Positions 1 through 8,396 of a DNA stretch of 64,000 nucleotides are shown piece after piece; the stretch's first letter is position 1, and the number at the start of each line of letters is the position of its first letter. The stretch is from Frondihabitans sp. PAMC 28766. GTDB lineage: Bacteria > Actinomycetota > Actinomycetes > Actinomycetales > Microbacteriaceae. Below the pieces are notes generated by a model. It had not been told where the DNA came from. It did no database searches and saw only the letters and a program-made list of their open reading frames with translations. Both the position numbers and the translations under genes were made by a program. The DNA is taken from contig NZ_CP014513.1 of assembly GCF_001577365.1 (NCBI RefSeq), positions 2,170,001 through 2,234,000 on the forward strand, in the 5' to 3' direction.

Positions 1-1401
1 GTCGGCGCCGGTCTCACCGGGCTCGTCACCGCCCTCCTCTTCGCCCGGCGCGGCCACACTGTCGCCGTGCTCGAGGCGCAGAACGTCGGCGGGCTCGCGA
101 CCGCGTCGTCGTCGGCGATGGTGAGCCTCCTGCAGGGCGCGCAGCTGCAGAAGATCCGCCGCCGCACCTACCAGGGCATCGTCGACGCCTACGTGCAGGG
201 CAACCGCGAGGCCTTCGACTGGCTGATCGACTACGCCGAGACGGCCGGCGTCGACGTCGAACGCCGCGACGCCTACAGCTACGCCGTCGGGCGACGCGGC
301 CTCGCTCGCATCGACGCCGAGTATCAGATCGGCCGGGCCGCGGGCCTCGACCTCGCCAAGACCGTCGACGTCGACGTGCCGTTCGCCACCATCGGCGCCG
401 TCCGGCTGGCTGACCAGGCGCAGGTCGACCCGGTCGAGCTCGTGGCCGCGCTGGCCGCCGACGTACGCGCCCTCGGCGGCGTCATCGTCGAGAACGCCCA
501 CGTCACGGGCGTCGACGCGGGCGACCCGGCCGTCACGCACACTTCGCTCGGCGACGTCCGCTCCGAACGCGTTCACCTCACCACCGGCGCACCCATCCTC
601 GACCGGGGCCTCTACTTCGCCAAGATCGCGCCGCGCCGCAGCTTCGGCATCGCGTTCGCCGACGTCGACGAGACCAACCTGCCGAGCGCGATGTACCAGT
701 CGGTCGACGAGCCCAGTCGGTCGGTGCGCCGCTATCGCGACCAGCTCGTGGTGGGAGGAAACACGCACGGCACCGGGCGAGCCGCCTCCGAGAGCGCGCT
801 GGCCGACGACCTCGCCCAGTGGACGGAGTCGCACTGGCCGAACGCCCGCGCCCGCCGCACCTGGAGCGGTCAGGACTACGCGACGCCGCACGGCGTGCCC
901 TTCGTCGGCTATCTGCCCCGTGGCCGCGGCCGTATCTTCCTCGCCACCGGCTACGACTCGTGGGGCATGACGAACGCCGTGTCGGCCGCCCGCATGCTCG
1001 TCTCCGACGTGATGGGCGACAACTCCGACTGGATGACGGCCATCCACCACCGTGCGACCCTCCCTCCCGCGATCGCAGCCGGGCTCGGTGAGAACGCCGC
1101 GGTGGCCTGGTGGTTCGCCAAAGGCTGGGCCAAGGCCCTCACGAACCCGCTGCTGCCTGGCGAGACTCCGTCCGAAGGGCGCGGCCGCGTCGGCAGCGAG
1201 GGCTTCCGCCCCGTGGCGCGCTCGACCGTCGACGGAGCCACCTGCGCCGTCAGCGGCGCGTGCCCTCACCTCGCCGGCGTGGTCACCTGGAACGACCTCG
1301 AGCGCACCTGGGACTGCCCGCTGCACGGCAGCCGCTTCGCGCCCGACGGCGCCGTCCTCGAGGGCCCCGCCAAGCGAGGCCTCCGCGGCCTCGACTCCTG
1401 A
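1..1401 (+). CDS. FAD-dependent oxidoreductase with C-terminal Rieske [2Fe-2S] domain (5' truncated by window)
   Basis: The reading frame is open from base 1, so the true start lies upstream. The first visible residues form a Rossmann dinucleotide-binding loop (GAGLTGL) followed by a beta strand ending in E, typical of DAO-family FAD oxidoreductases. The last 60 or so residues carry the two Rieske cluster motifs, C-P-H near residue 421 and C-P-L-H near residue 439 of the visible frame, so one chain holds a flavin and a [2Fe-2S] centre. Such fusions transfer electrons while oxidising an amine or hydroxyl substrate; the substrate cannot be told here. The gene ends at TGA 1399-1401 and no gene follows closely. 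Family assignment is secure; the physiological role is not. Confidence 0.88.
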   Translation, partial: VGAGLTGLVTALLFARRGHTVAVLEAQNVGGLATASSSAMVSLLQGAQLQKIRRRTYQGIVDAYVQGNREAFDWLIDYAETAGVDVERRDAYSYAVGRRGLARIDAEYQIGRAAGLDLAKTVDVDVPFATIGAVRLADQAQVDPVELVAALAADVRALGGVIVENAHVTGVDAGDPAVTHTSLGDVRSERVHLTTGAPILDRGLYFAKIAPRRSFGIAFADVDETNLPSAMYQSVDEPSRSVRRYRDQLVVGGNTHGTGRAASESALADDLAQWTESHWPNARARRTWSGQDYATPHGVPFVGYLPRGRGRIFLATGYDSWGMTNAVSAARMLVSDVMGDNSDWMTAIHHRATLPPAIAAGLGENAAVAWWFAKGWAKALTNPLLPGETPSEGRGRVGSEGFRPVARSTVDGATCAVSGACPHLAGVVTWNDLERTWDCPLHGSRFAPDGAVLEGPAKRGLRGLDS

Positions 1402-1726
1402 GGGCGACGCGCCCGTTCGGGTGGTGGCGCCGGGGGTGGGCAGGGGCGTAAACTGCTGACAGCACCATCACCCGACACACCTTTCACAGGCTCGTCTCGA
1501 GTGGGGTGTCATGCGGATTCCGCTCTCGCGACAGTCGCCGTGAGCGCGGCGGGGTCATCGAATCCCGACACGTCGCATCCTGGGGCCGCCATCGCTGGCG
1601 TCTTCCAGTTGCATCACTCTGAGTGCCCGGTCGCCCCACGGCCCGGCACGGTCATTCCCGGCTTCGGGCGCGGGTTCGCAGGCGAGTCGCCGTGATCCTG
1701 ATCCCAGGCAACACTGAGGAGGAGCC
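1402..1726. other. 325-bp intergenic region, no gene recognised
   Basis: Short ORFs here have no convincing codon pattern. A possible -10 element (TAAACT, 1449-1454) has no clear -35 partner. The end of the region carries the strong ribosome binding site of the helicase gene (GAGGAGGAG, 1716-1724). I see no strong hairpin or repeat. Confidence 0.5.
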
Positions 1727-3904
1727 TTGGCTCGACCAGGCCAGCGCCAGTCCGGCGGTACTCGAACCGCCACCCGCTCCGGCAACCACCGCCGCGTGCG
1801 CGACCTCGACAACGACGGCATCATCCCCGTCCTCGCGAAGGCCGTGCGAGAGGTCGAGGCCGGTGCCCAGCGCGGCCCGGTCAAGCCCTCCGGTCGCACG
1901 AAGTTCCAGGTCGTCGCGCTGTTGATGCGCGAAGAGCGCGCCCGCGTCAAAGCGGACAAGACCATCACCGACGCCGATCGCGCCGAGCAGCTGAAGCGCC
2001 TCGACGGCGTCGCGACGATCCTCGCCAAGGCCGCCGCCCGCGATACTTCGCTCATCGCCCTGCTGGCCGAAGAGGCCGTCGTCTCCGACACGGCGAAGTC
2101 GCTGAAGCGCGACATGCTCATGGCCGCAGGCGCCGAGTTGACCCCCGACGACCTCATCATCACGACCGAGGCCGCGCCCGTCCCGGTCGCCACCGAGCGC
2201 CAGGTCGTGCCGCAGTCGGTCGTCTCGCGCCAGCTCGCGAACCCCTTCCTCGCCCCCGACTTCTCGCTGGCCGAGCACCGCGAGGCGCACCCGCGACGCC
2301 TCGCCAACTGGGAGCTCTTCGGGCCCCTCTTCAAGTCGTTCGAATACGGCGCCGGCGGCGTCTCGGCCTGCATGGCCCTGCCCGAGCCCACGTCCCTCCG
2401 CGCCCCCGGCGGCGTCCAGCTGATGCGCCACCAGGCCCAGGTCGTCGAGTCCGCCCGCGAGGGCCACCGCACCTTCCTCCTCGCCGACGAGCCCGGCCTC
2501 GGCAAGACCGCCCAGTCGCTGCTCGCCGCTCAGGCCGCCGACGCCTACCCGCTTCTCGTGGTCGTGCCCAACGTCGTCAAGACGAACTGGGCCCGCGAGG
2601 TCGGGCTGTGGACGCCCTCCCGCACCGCCACCGTGATCCACGGCGACGGCCACAACATCGACGGCTTCGCCGACATCGTCATCGTCAACTACGAGGTGCT
2701 CGACCGCCACGTCGGCTGGCTCGGCGACCTCGGTTTCCGCGGCATGGTCGTCGACGAGGCGCACTTCATCAAGAACAAAGAGTCGCAGCGTTCGCGCAAC
2801 GTCCTGGCGCTCTCCGCGAAGATCCGGGCTCGCCTGGCGAACCCGCTGCTCATGGCGCTCACCGGCACCCCGCTCATCAACGACATCGAAGACTTCCGGG
2901 CCATCTGGCAGTTCCTCGGCTGGATCGACGACAAGAAGCCCGGGCCTGCGCTCATGGAGGCCCTCGAAGAGACCGGCCTCACCCCGGCCGAGCCCGGCTT
3001 CTTCGCCTCCGCCCGCGCCAGCGTCATCGACCTCGGCATCGTTCGCCGCCGCAAGGTCGACGTCGCAGCAGACATCCCCGCCCGCCGCATCGCCGATCTT
3101 CCCGTCGAGCTCGACGACGAGGCCGGCCGCTCGATCCGCGAGGCCGAGCGCGAGCTCTCGAAGAAGCTCGTGGCCCGCTACCAGCAGGCGCTCGCCACGC
3201 GCACCTCGGGTGTCCGCGTCGAGGGCATCGACCACGACCTGGTGCGCCAGGTCGCCAAGTGGGAGCTCGAAGACGGCGACACCGCCAAGACCGGCGAGAA
3301 CGTGTTCAGCATGGTGCGCAGGATCGGCCAGGCCAAGGCCGGTCTCGCAGCCGACTACACCGCGCAACTGGCTCGCAACGTCGGCAAGGTCGTCTTCTTC
3401 GCGAAGCACATCGACGTCATGGACACAGCCTCAGAGGTGTTCGCGAAGCGCGGCATCTCCTACGCGTCGATCCGCGGCGACCAGACCCCGACCGTGCGCC
3501 AGAAAAACATCGACGCCTTCGTGAACGACCCCTCGGTCGAGGTCGTCGTCTGCTCGCTGACGGCCGCCGGCGTCGGCCTCAACCTGCAGGTCGCCTCCAA
3601 CGTGGTGCTCGCCGAGCTCTCGTGGACGGACGCCGAGCAGACACAGGCCATCGACCGCGTGCACCGCATCGGCCAGGAGGAGCCCGTGACCGCGTGGCGC
3701 GTCATCGCCGCGCAGACCATCGACATGAAGATCGCCGAGCTGATCGACTCGAAGGCCGGGCTCGCCGCAAGGGCCCTCGACGGGTCGGACGAAGAGATCA
3801 CGAGTTCGGCGGACGTGCAGCTGGGCGCGCTCGTCGCCCTCCTCACCGAGGCGCTCGAGGCGTCGCCGTCGGCGCGCCGCGCCGCCCCCCAGCGCCGCCG
3901 CTAG
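1727..3904 (+). CDS. SNF2-family DEAD/DEAH-box helicase (DNA-dependent ATPase)
   Basis: This 725-residue protein has the complete SNF2/SF2 motif set in order: Walker A GLGKT near residue 257, DEAH near residues 342-345, motif III TGTP, and motif VI HRIGQ near residue 646. These proteins use ATP to translocate on duplex DNA and remodel protein-DNA complexes or assist repair. The N-terminal ~200 residues lack a recognised domain. The start is TTG 1727, chosen because GAGGAGGAG precedes it by 2-10 bases and the protein reads naturally from there. No methyltransferase, nuclease or phage-defence partner is adjacent, so a stand-alone repair or transcription role is more likely than a defence cassette. 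It ends next to an extreme C-tract. Confidence 0.93.
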   Translation: MARPGQRQSGGTRTATRSGNHRRVRDLDNDGIIPVLAKAVREVEAGAQRGPVKPSGRTKFQVVALLMREERARVKADKTITDADRAEQLKRLDGVATILAKAAARDTSLIALLAEEAVVSDTAKSLKRDMLMAAGAELTPDDLIITTEAAPVPVATERQVVPQSVVSRQLANPFLAPDFSLAEHREAHPRRLANWELFGPLFKSFEYGAGGVSACMALPEPTSLRAPGGVQLMRHQAQVVESAREGHRTFLLADEPGLGKTAQSLLAAQAADAYPLLVVVPNVVKTNWAREVGLWTPSRTATVIHGDGHNIDGFADIVIVNYEVLDRHVGWLGDLGFRGMVVDEAHFIKNKESQRSRNVLALSAKIRARLANPLLMALTGTPLINDIEDFRAIWQFLGWIDDKKPGPALMEALEETGLTPAEPGFFASARASVIDLGIVRRRKVDVAADIPARRIADLPVELDDEAGRSIREAERELSKKLVARYQQALATRTSGVRVEGIDHDLVRQVAKWELEDGDTAKTGENVFSMVRRIGQAKAGLAADYTAQLARNVGKVVFFAKHIDVMDTASEVFAKRGISYASIRGDQTPTVRQKNIDAFVNDPSVEVVVCSLTAAGVGLNLQVASNVVLAELSWTDAEQTQAIDRVHRIGQEEPVTAWRVIAAQTIDMKIAELIDSKAGLAARALDGSDEEITSSADVQLGALVALLTEALEASPSARRAAPQRRR

Positions 3905-3919
3905 CCCCGCGTCTCGCCG

Positions 3920-3959
3920 CCCCGCCCCGCCCCGCGCCCCGCCCGCCCCGCCCCGCCCC
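3920..3959. repeat. C-tract array (G-quadruplex-prone on the minus strand)
   Basis: Eight runs of C (seven of four, one of three) are separated by one to three bases just after the helicase stop. The minus strand therefore carries consecutive GGGG tracts with mostly single-base loops, a strong sequence match to intramolecular G-quadruplex motifs. It lies between the convergent helicase and the minus-strand hypothetical gene and might act in termination. Structure is inferred, not shown. Confidence 0.7.
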
Positions 3960-4026
3960 GCAGGGCAGGAATCCGCTTTCACGCAAAATGCCCGAACTAG
4001 TCACGGTGTTCTGCATGAGATCGGAT

Positions 4027-4959
4027 TCATGCTCGCACAGGCACGCCGTGCTGGCGGAGCAGGCTGGGCAGGGCTCCTGGCGTGACGACGTCACGCCACG
4101 TCCAGCGCACGAACCCGTCGACTTCCGGGTGGGCCCTGAGCCAGTTCTCGCGGTCCTTCTCTCGGATGACGACTTCCTCCGGCGGCAACCCGGACCACCT
4201 CTCGGAGTCGCGGTACTTCGTGTTCCCGTCGAACTCGCCCACGACGCGGACGTCGTCCCAATAGAAATCGACATCGGCCTTCTGCCCGAGAGGCCCACGA
4301 AACGACCGCTGCAGACAAGGAACAGCGACGCCCGTCTCGTGCATGACGACACGGCTGAGGGATTCGCCGGGGCGGTTCGCCTTCGCTGAAGCGAACTCGA
4401 TGGCGGTCGCCGCCTTTGCTCGGCCACGGGTCGACGTCCGGCGAGCCAGTCGGTCCTGCAGGGCGTCGGGCGACGCCAAACCCGTGCGGTAGGCGTGGTC
4501 GAGTGAGACGACCGCCTGCCGGAACGTAGCGGAGACCGCCAGATCGAGAGCCGTCCGCTCTGGTGACGTGACGAGCACGCCGTACCGTTCGACGACGTCC
4601 CCGTCGGGGAGCGCGCCTGCGTGACGCTGTACATATCTGCCCACCTTGCCGGTCGAAAGGGCCGGGTCGAGGACGTGGGTGCGAGCGGGCCAGGGGCCGA
4701 GCCGCGGGAAGCCCCAGAAGGCCGCGGCCGAGGCGTGGGACACGACGACAGGGGAGGAGCGCAGGCACGAAACGGCGGCGATCGCCGTCATGGCGTGGCG
4801 AGAGGCGGGGTCGAAGGAGTCCCAGTCGGAGCGGCGCAGATAGCGCCCCGCCGTCAAGCGGACGAGGTCGCCGCGGAGGTGCGCGCGGCGCACGGTGGTG
4901 TCGTCGAACGTCGAGCGCACGAGCAGCGAGGGGTCGGGGGTGGGAGCAGGCGATGGCAT
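4027..4959 (-). CDS. Hypothetical protein, AbiEi-like N-terminus with DUF559/Vsr-like nuclease-fold C-terminus
   Basis: This is a 310-residue protein when started at ATG 4959, which I prefer because the longer frame adds only a low-complexity Arg/Gly tail. The first half (a 'vrraHLRGDLVRLTAGRY' type segment, then an SHASAAAFWGFP segment) resembles the AbiEi-like transcriptional regulator or type IV antitoxin fold common in Actinobacteria. The C-terminal third (ADVDFYW, VGEFDGNTKY, then a lysine-rich VVIREKDRE segment) matches the D...ExD/K layout of PD-(D/E)XK-like DUF559 proteins. Such two-part proteins occur in many copies in Microbacteriaceae and are uncharacterised. No AbiEii partner is adjacent. 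Nuclease activity is inference only. Confidence 0.75.
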   Translation of the reverse strand: MPSPAPTPDPSLLVRSTFDDTTVRRAHLRGDLVRLTAGRYLRRSDWDSFDPASRHAMTAIAAVSCLRSSPVVVSHASAAAFWGFPRLGPWPARTHVLDPALSTGKVGRYVQRHAGALPDGDVVERYGVLVTSPERTALDLAVSATFRQAVVSLDHAYRTGLASPDALQDRLARRTSTRGRAKAATAIEFASAKANRPGESLSRVVMHETGVAVPCLQRSFRGPLGQKADVDFYWDDVRVVGEFDGNTKYRDSERWSGLPPEEVVIREKDRENWLRAHPEVDGFVRWTWRDVVTPGALPSLLRQHGVPVRA

Positions 4960-5078
4960 CCTGCGACCCTGCCCGGTGCCCGAGCGACGCGCGGTGCCGC
5001 GAGAGGCGCCCTGTGGAGAGAAGTCCGGCAAACGCGCTTTTGGGGACAACGCCAGGCCGACGCGAGTTCACTCGAGGC

Positions 5079-5471
5079 ATGCCCGAATTCACCGGATACG
5101 CCCACGTCGCGCTCACCGTCACCGATCACGCGCAGAGCGTGCCCTTTTACGAGACGGTTTTCGAGGCGAGCCCCGTCACCGAGCTCGTCACCGACGGCTT
5201 CGTCCGCAAGATCTTCGCCGTCGGCGGCGGGCAGGTCTTCGGTGTGACCGAGTACGGCGAGAAGAAGCCGGGTCGCTTCGACTACCTGCTGCCGGGCCTC
5301 GACCACGTGAGCTTCACGGTGCCCAGCCGGGTCGGGGTCCTCGCGCTGCAACAGCGGCTCGAGGCCGCGGGAATCGCCGGCGACCTCACGGACGCTCCCT
5401 ACGGCACGGTGCTCAACATCAAGGACCCCGACGGCAACGCGGTCGAGTTCATCGGCCCATCCGCTGACTGA
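5079..5471 (+). CDS. VOC-family (glyoxalase/bleomycin resistance/dioxygenase fold) protein
   Basis: The 130-residue protein has paired beta-alpha-beta-beta-beta modules: an early HVALTV strand, a DHVSF strand at the second module, and a C-terminal DPDGNAVEFIG motif that usually ends in a metal-binding Glu. VOC proteins are metalloenzymes or drug-binding proteins, and the substrate cannot be told. I start at ATG 5079; the longer frame upstream has no homology-like sequence and would run into the divergent gene. It is divergent from the minus-strand nuclease-fold gene, with about 120 bp between. Confidence 0.85.
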   Translation: MPEFTGYAHVALTVTDHAQSVPFYETVFEASPVTELVTDGFVRKIFAVGGGQVFGVTEYGEKKPGRFDYLLPGLDHVSFTVPSRVGVLALQQRLEAAGIAGDLTDAPYGTVLNIKDPDGNAVEFIGPSAD

Positions 5472-5518
5472 CCCGCGGGCGATACCGCCTCGATCGAAGC
5501 TCTGCTAGCGTCGCGGCC

Positions 5519-6244
5519 ATGACCGTGAAGGGGGCGACGAAGCCGCGCAGGATCACGAAACGGGCCGACATCGCGGAGGGTTGGCGTCTCTTCCGGCCGT
5601 TCGCCGACGAGGTGCTGACGTCGCGCCGCCGACGGGCTCTGCTCGGCTCCGCATCGGCGGTGGGGGTGGTCGTATCGGCGGCGTCGCACCTGCTCTACGC
5701 CCGGACGGATGTCGCGAACGAGGCGGGCGCCATCCTGCTGGCCTTGGCGACCGGGGTCTTCGCCGCTCAGATCGTCTCATGGGTGCTGCTGCGCCTCTGG
5801 CGACCGCCTGTCGGCGAGGTCGAACGCGTGAAAGGCGCAGGATCCATGCCGGGCGACTTCTCGGACGACGAGATCCGTCGCGCGTGGGCCGAGGGGCGCG
5901 AGCCGCAGACGCCCATCGCCAAGCGACTGGCCGCGGCGGACCGCGCACGGATCTACCGGGCGATCGCGCCGCGGACGATCGTGGGCACCCTCGCCGGGGC
6001 GACGTGGTTCGTGCCGTTCGTTCTGGCCGCCATCGCGCTGCTGCCTCACCTCGGCGTCTTCGCCGGTGCGTTCGGCGCGATCACCACCGTCGTGACGCCG
6101 TTCACTCTGCTCGCGGCGCTCGGGCGCACGACAGCCGCAATCGAGACGGCGCCCGACGTGCCCGACCATCTCGAGGCCGACGGCCGTCGGAAGTCTCAGC
6201 CGCGTCGCATCCTGGGGACGGATCACCCGGACGACTACACGTAG
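5519..6244 (+). CDS. Hypothetical membrane protein with two pairs of transmembrane helices
   Basis: The 241-residue protein has four likely membrane segments: about residues 40-58 and 66-88, then about 155-175 and 180-198. A charged loop of some 65 residues between the pairs contains a DDEIRRAWAEGR stretch. No catalytic motif is visible and I do not recognise the family. The start ATG 5519 lies 47 bp after the VOC gene on the same strand, so co-transcription is possible. It converges on the mycoredoxin gene. Confidence 0.7.
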   Translation: MTVKGATKPRRITKRADIAEGWRLFRPFADEVLTSRRRRALLGSASAVGVVVSAASHLLYARTDVANEAGAILLALATGVFAAQIVSWVLLRLWRPPVGEVERVKGAGSMPGDFSDDEIRRAWAEGREPQTPIAKRLAAADRARIYRAIAPRTIVGTLAGATWFVPFVLAAIALLPHLGVFAGAFGAITTVVTPFTLLAALGRTTAAIETAPDVPDHLEADGRRKSQPRRILGTDHPDDYT

Positions 6245-6259
6245 CAGCCCTCAAACGGG

Positions 6260-6529
6260 TTACGCCGCGAGCTTGGCCTTCACATCGGCGAGCGACGGAT
6301 TCGTCGCGCTCGAGCCATCGGGGAAGATCACGGTCGGCACCGTCTGGTTGCCGCCGTTGACGCTCTCGACGATCTCGGCCGTGCCGGGCACCTCTTCGAT
6401 GTTGACCTCGGTGAAGTCGATGCCGTCTTTGGTCAGCTGCTGCTTGAGGCGGGCGCAGTAGCCGCACCAGCCGGTCGAGAACATCGTGATGGTCCCGGCG
6501 GCGGGGACGTATTCAGTGGGAGCAGGCAT
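6260..6529 (-). CDS. Mycoredoxin (glutaredoxin-like, mycothiol-dependent)
   Basis: The 89-residue thioredoxin-fold protein has active site C22-G-Y-C25, a TVPTV cis-proline segment and a conserved GG... helix cap. Actinobacteria make mycothiol rather than glutathione, and CGYC proteins of this size reduce S-mycothiolated proteins (mycoredoxin-1 family). It is cytoplasmic. Start ATG 6529 is well placed. The neighbours (a membrane protein and pyruvate oxidase) show no operon link, although a redox enzyme beside a peroxide-generating oxidase is suggestive. Confidence 0.9.
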   Translation of the reverse strand: MPAPTEYVPAAGTITMFSTGWCGYCARLKQQLTKDGIDFTEVNIEEVPGTAEIVESVNGGNQTVPTVIFPDGSSATNPSLADVKAKLAA

Positions 6530-6605
6530 GACTCCAGAGTACGCGTCGAGATGCGGAGTTCACTAGGAGGAAGACACGCAGACCGCCCGACCGAAAGGCC
6601 CACCC

Positions 6606-8363
6606 ATGGCAGAGACCATCGCCGACCAGCTCATCGCCCAGCTCGTGGCCGCGGGGGTGAAGCGCATCTACGGCATCGTCGGCGACAGCCTCAACCCCGT
6701 CGTCGACGCGGTGCGACGTACCGGGGGCTCCGCCAAGGGCGGCATCGACTGGATCCACGTGCGGCACGAGGAGGCAGCGGCGTTCATGGCCTCCGCCGAC
6801 GCGCAGCTGACGGGCGAGCTCGCGGTGTGCGCAGGATCCTGCGGGCCGGGCAACCTCCACCTGATCAACGGCCTGTACGACGCGCACCGCTCGGGCGGGC
6901 CGGTGCTCGCCATCGCCAGCCACATCCCCGCGTCGCAGATCGGCATGTCGTACTTCCAAGAGACGCACCCCGACCGGCTCTTCACCGAGTGCTCGGGCTA
7001 CTCCGAGATGATCTCGACCGCCGAGCAGGCGCCTCGCGTGGTCGCGAGCGCCATCCGGCACACACTCGCGGGCAACGGGGTGAGCGTGATCACGCTGCCC
7101 GGCGACATCGCGGAGTTCGAGGCGGGCGGGCATGTTCCGGCGTACGTGGCGACGCGCCCGGCCCGTCTGGTGCCGGATCCTCACGACCTGGAGGCTCTCG
7201 CGGACGCCCTGAACCAGGCGAAGGCGGTGGCGATGTTCGTCGGCGCCGGGGCGATCGGGTCGCACGACCTCGTGATCTCGCTGGCGGAGGCGCTGAAGGC
7301 CCCGGTCGGGCACTCGATGCGCGGCAAGGACATCGTCCAGTACGACAATCCGTTCGACGTCGGCATGACCGGGCTGCTCGGCTACGGCGCCGCCCACGCC
7401 GGCATCCACGACGCCGACCTCATGCTGATGGTGGGCACCGACTTCCCCTACGACCAGTTCTTGCCCGACGGCAAGAAGGTCGTCATCGCGCAGATCGACG
7501 CGAACGCCGCGAACATCGGTCGGCGGGCCGACGTGCACGTGCCGGTGCACGGCGACGTGGCCGCCACGATCGAAGCGTTGCTGCCGCTGGTGAAGCCGAA
7601 GAAGAGCACGCGCTTTCTCGACGGCCTCCTCAAGAAGCACGACAAGCTGATGAACGGCGTCGTCGGGTCGTACACGAAGGACGCCACGAAGATCCGGCCG
7701 ATCCACCCGGAGTACGCGGCGTCGCTGCTCGACCAGTACGCCTCAGACGACGCGGTGTTCACGGCCGACACCGGCATGTCGAACGTGTGGAGCGCCCGCT
7801 ACATCACCCCGAACGGCAGGCGCAGGATCATCGGCTCGTATCTGCACGGGTCGATGGCGAACGCCCTGCCGCAGGCTGTCGGTGCGGCCTTCGCCTACCC
7901 CGGCCGGCAGATCGTGTCGATGTCGGGCGACGGCGGGCTGTCGATGCTGCTCGGCGAACTCATAACGGTGGCGACGTACAAGGTGCCCGTGAAGATCATC
8001 GTGTTCAACAACTCGACGCTCGGGCTCGTGAAGGTCGAGATGCTCGTGGCCGGGTTCCCCGACTTCGGGGTGGATGTGCCGAACACCGAATATGCGGCCG
8101 TGGCCCGGGCGCTCGGGATCCACGCGGTGCACGTCGACGACCCGGCCGAGCTGGAGGCCGCGATGCAGTCGGTGCTCGGGCACGACGGGCCGGCGCTGCT
8201 CGACATCGCGACCGACCCGCGGGCGCTGTCGCTGCCGCCGACGATCACCGGGGCGCAGGTGAAGGGCTTCGCGCTCGCGATGTCGAAGGTCGTGATGAAC
8301 GGCGGGGCAGGCGAGGCCGTGGCCATGGCGCGGTCGAACCTGCGGAACGTGCCGCGCCCCTAG
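6606..8363 (+). CDS. poxB: Thiamine-diphosphate-dependent pyruvate dehydrogenase (quinone)/pyruvate oxidase
   Basis: The 585-residue protein has the three domains of the ThDP enzyme family. An N-terminal Pyr domain carries the catalytic Glu in HVRHEEAAAF (about residues 55-64). A central FAD/nucleotide-like domain follows, then a C-terminal PP domain with GDGGLSM at about residue 441 and NN some 27 residues later. The overall pattern (YGIVGDSLNPVVDA start, GSCGPGNLHLI) is that of PoxB, which converts pyruvate to acetate and CO2 and passes electrons to quinone at the membrane. Acetolactate synthase is less likely because the length and the N-terminal motif fit PoxB better. ATG 6606 is the start; AGGAGGAAG lies about 30 bp upstream, so the site used is not certain. 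Confidence 0.9.
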   Translation: MAETIADQLIAQLVAAGVKRIYGIVGDSLNPVVDAVRRTGGSAKGGIDWIHVRHEEAAAFMASADAQLTGELAVCAGSCGPGNLHLINGLYDAHRSGGPVLAIASHIPASQIGMSYFQETHPDRLFTECSGYSEMISTAEQAPRVVASAIRHTLAGNGVSVITLPGDIAEFEAGGHVPAYVATRPARLVPDPHDLEALADALNQAKAVAMFVGAGAIGSHDLVISLAEALKAPVGHSMRGKDIVQYDNPFDVGMTGLLGYGAAHAGIHDADLMLMVGTDFPYDQFLPDGKKVVIAQIDANAANIGRRADVHVPVHGDVAATIEALLPLVKPKKSTRFLDGLLKKHDKLMNGVVGSYTKDATKIRPIHPEYAASLLDQYASDDAVFTADTGMSNVWSARYITPNGRRRIIGSYLHGSMANALPQAVGAAFAYPGRQIVSMSGDGGLSMLLGELITVATYKVPVKIIVFNNSTLGLVKVEMLVAGFPDFGVDVPNTEYAAVARALGIHAVHVDDPAELEAAMQSVLGHDGPALLDIATDPRALSLPPTITGAQVKGFALAMSKVVMNGGAGEAVAMARSNLRNVPRP

Positions 8364-8396
8364 GCCTGCCCGACGGCGCAGGACGGTCGGCGAGCG

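Noticed and set aside
1402..1726. Small ORF 1501-1695 as a gene
   Set aside because: No ribosome binding site, no codon bias and no recognisable sequence.
4027..4959. Type IV toxin-antitoxin (AbiE) system
   Set aside because: Only an AbiEi-like N-terminus is seen; no AbiEii nucleotidyltransferase lies beside it.
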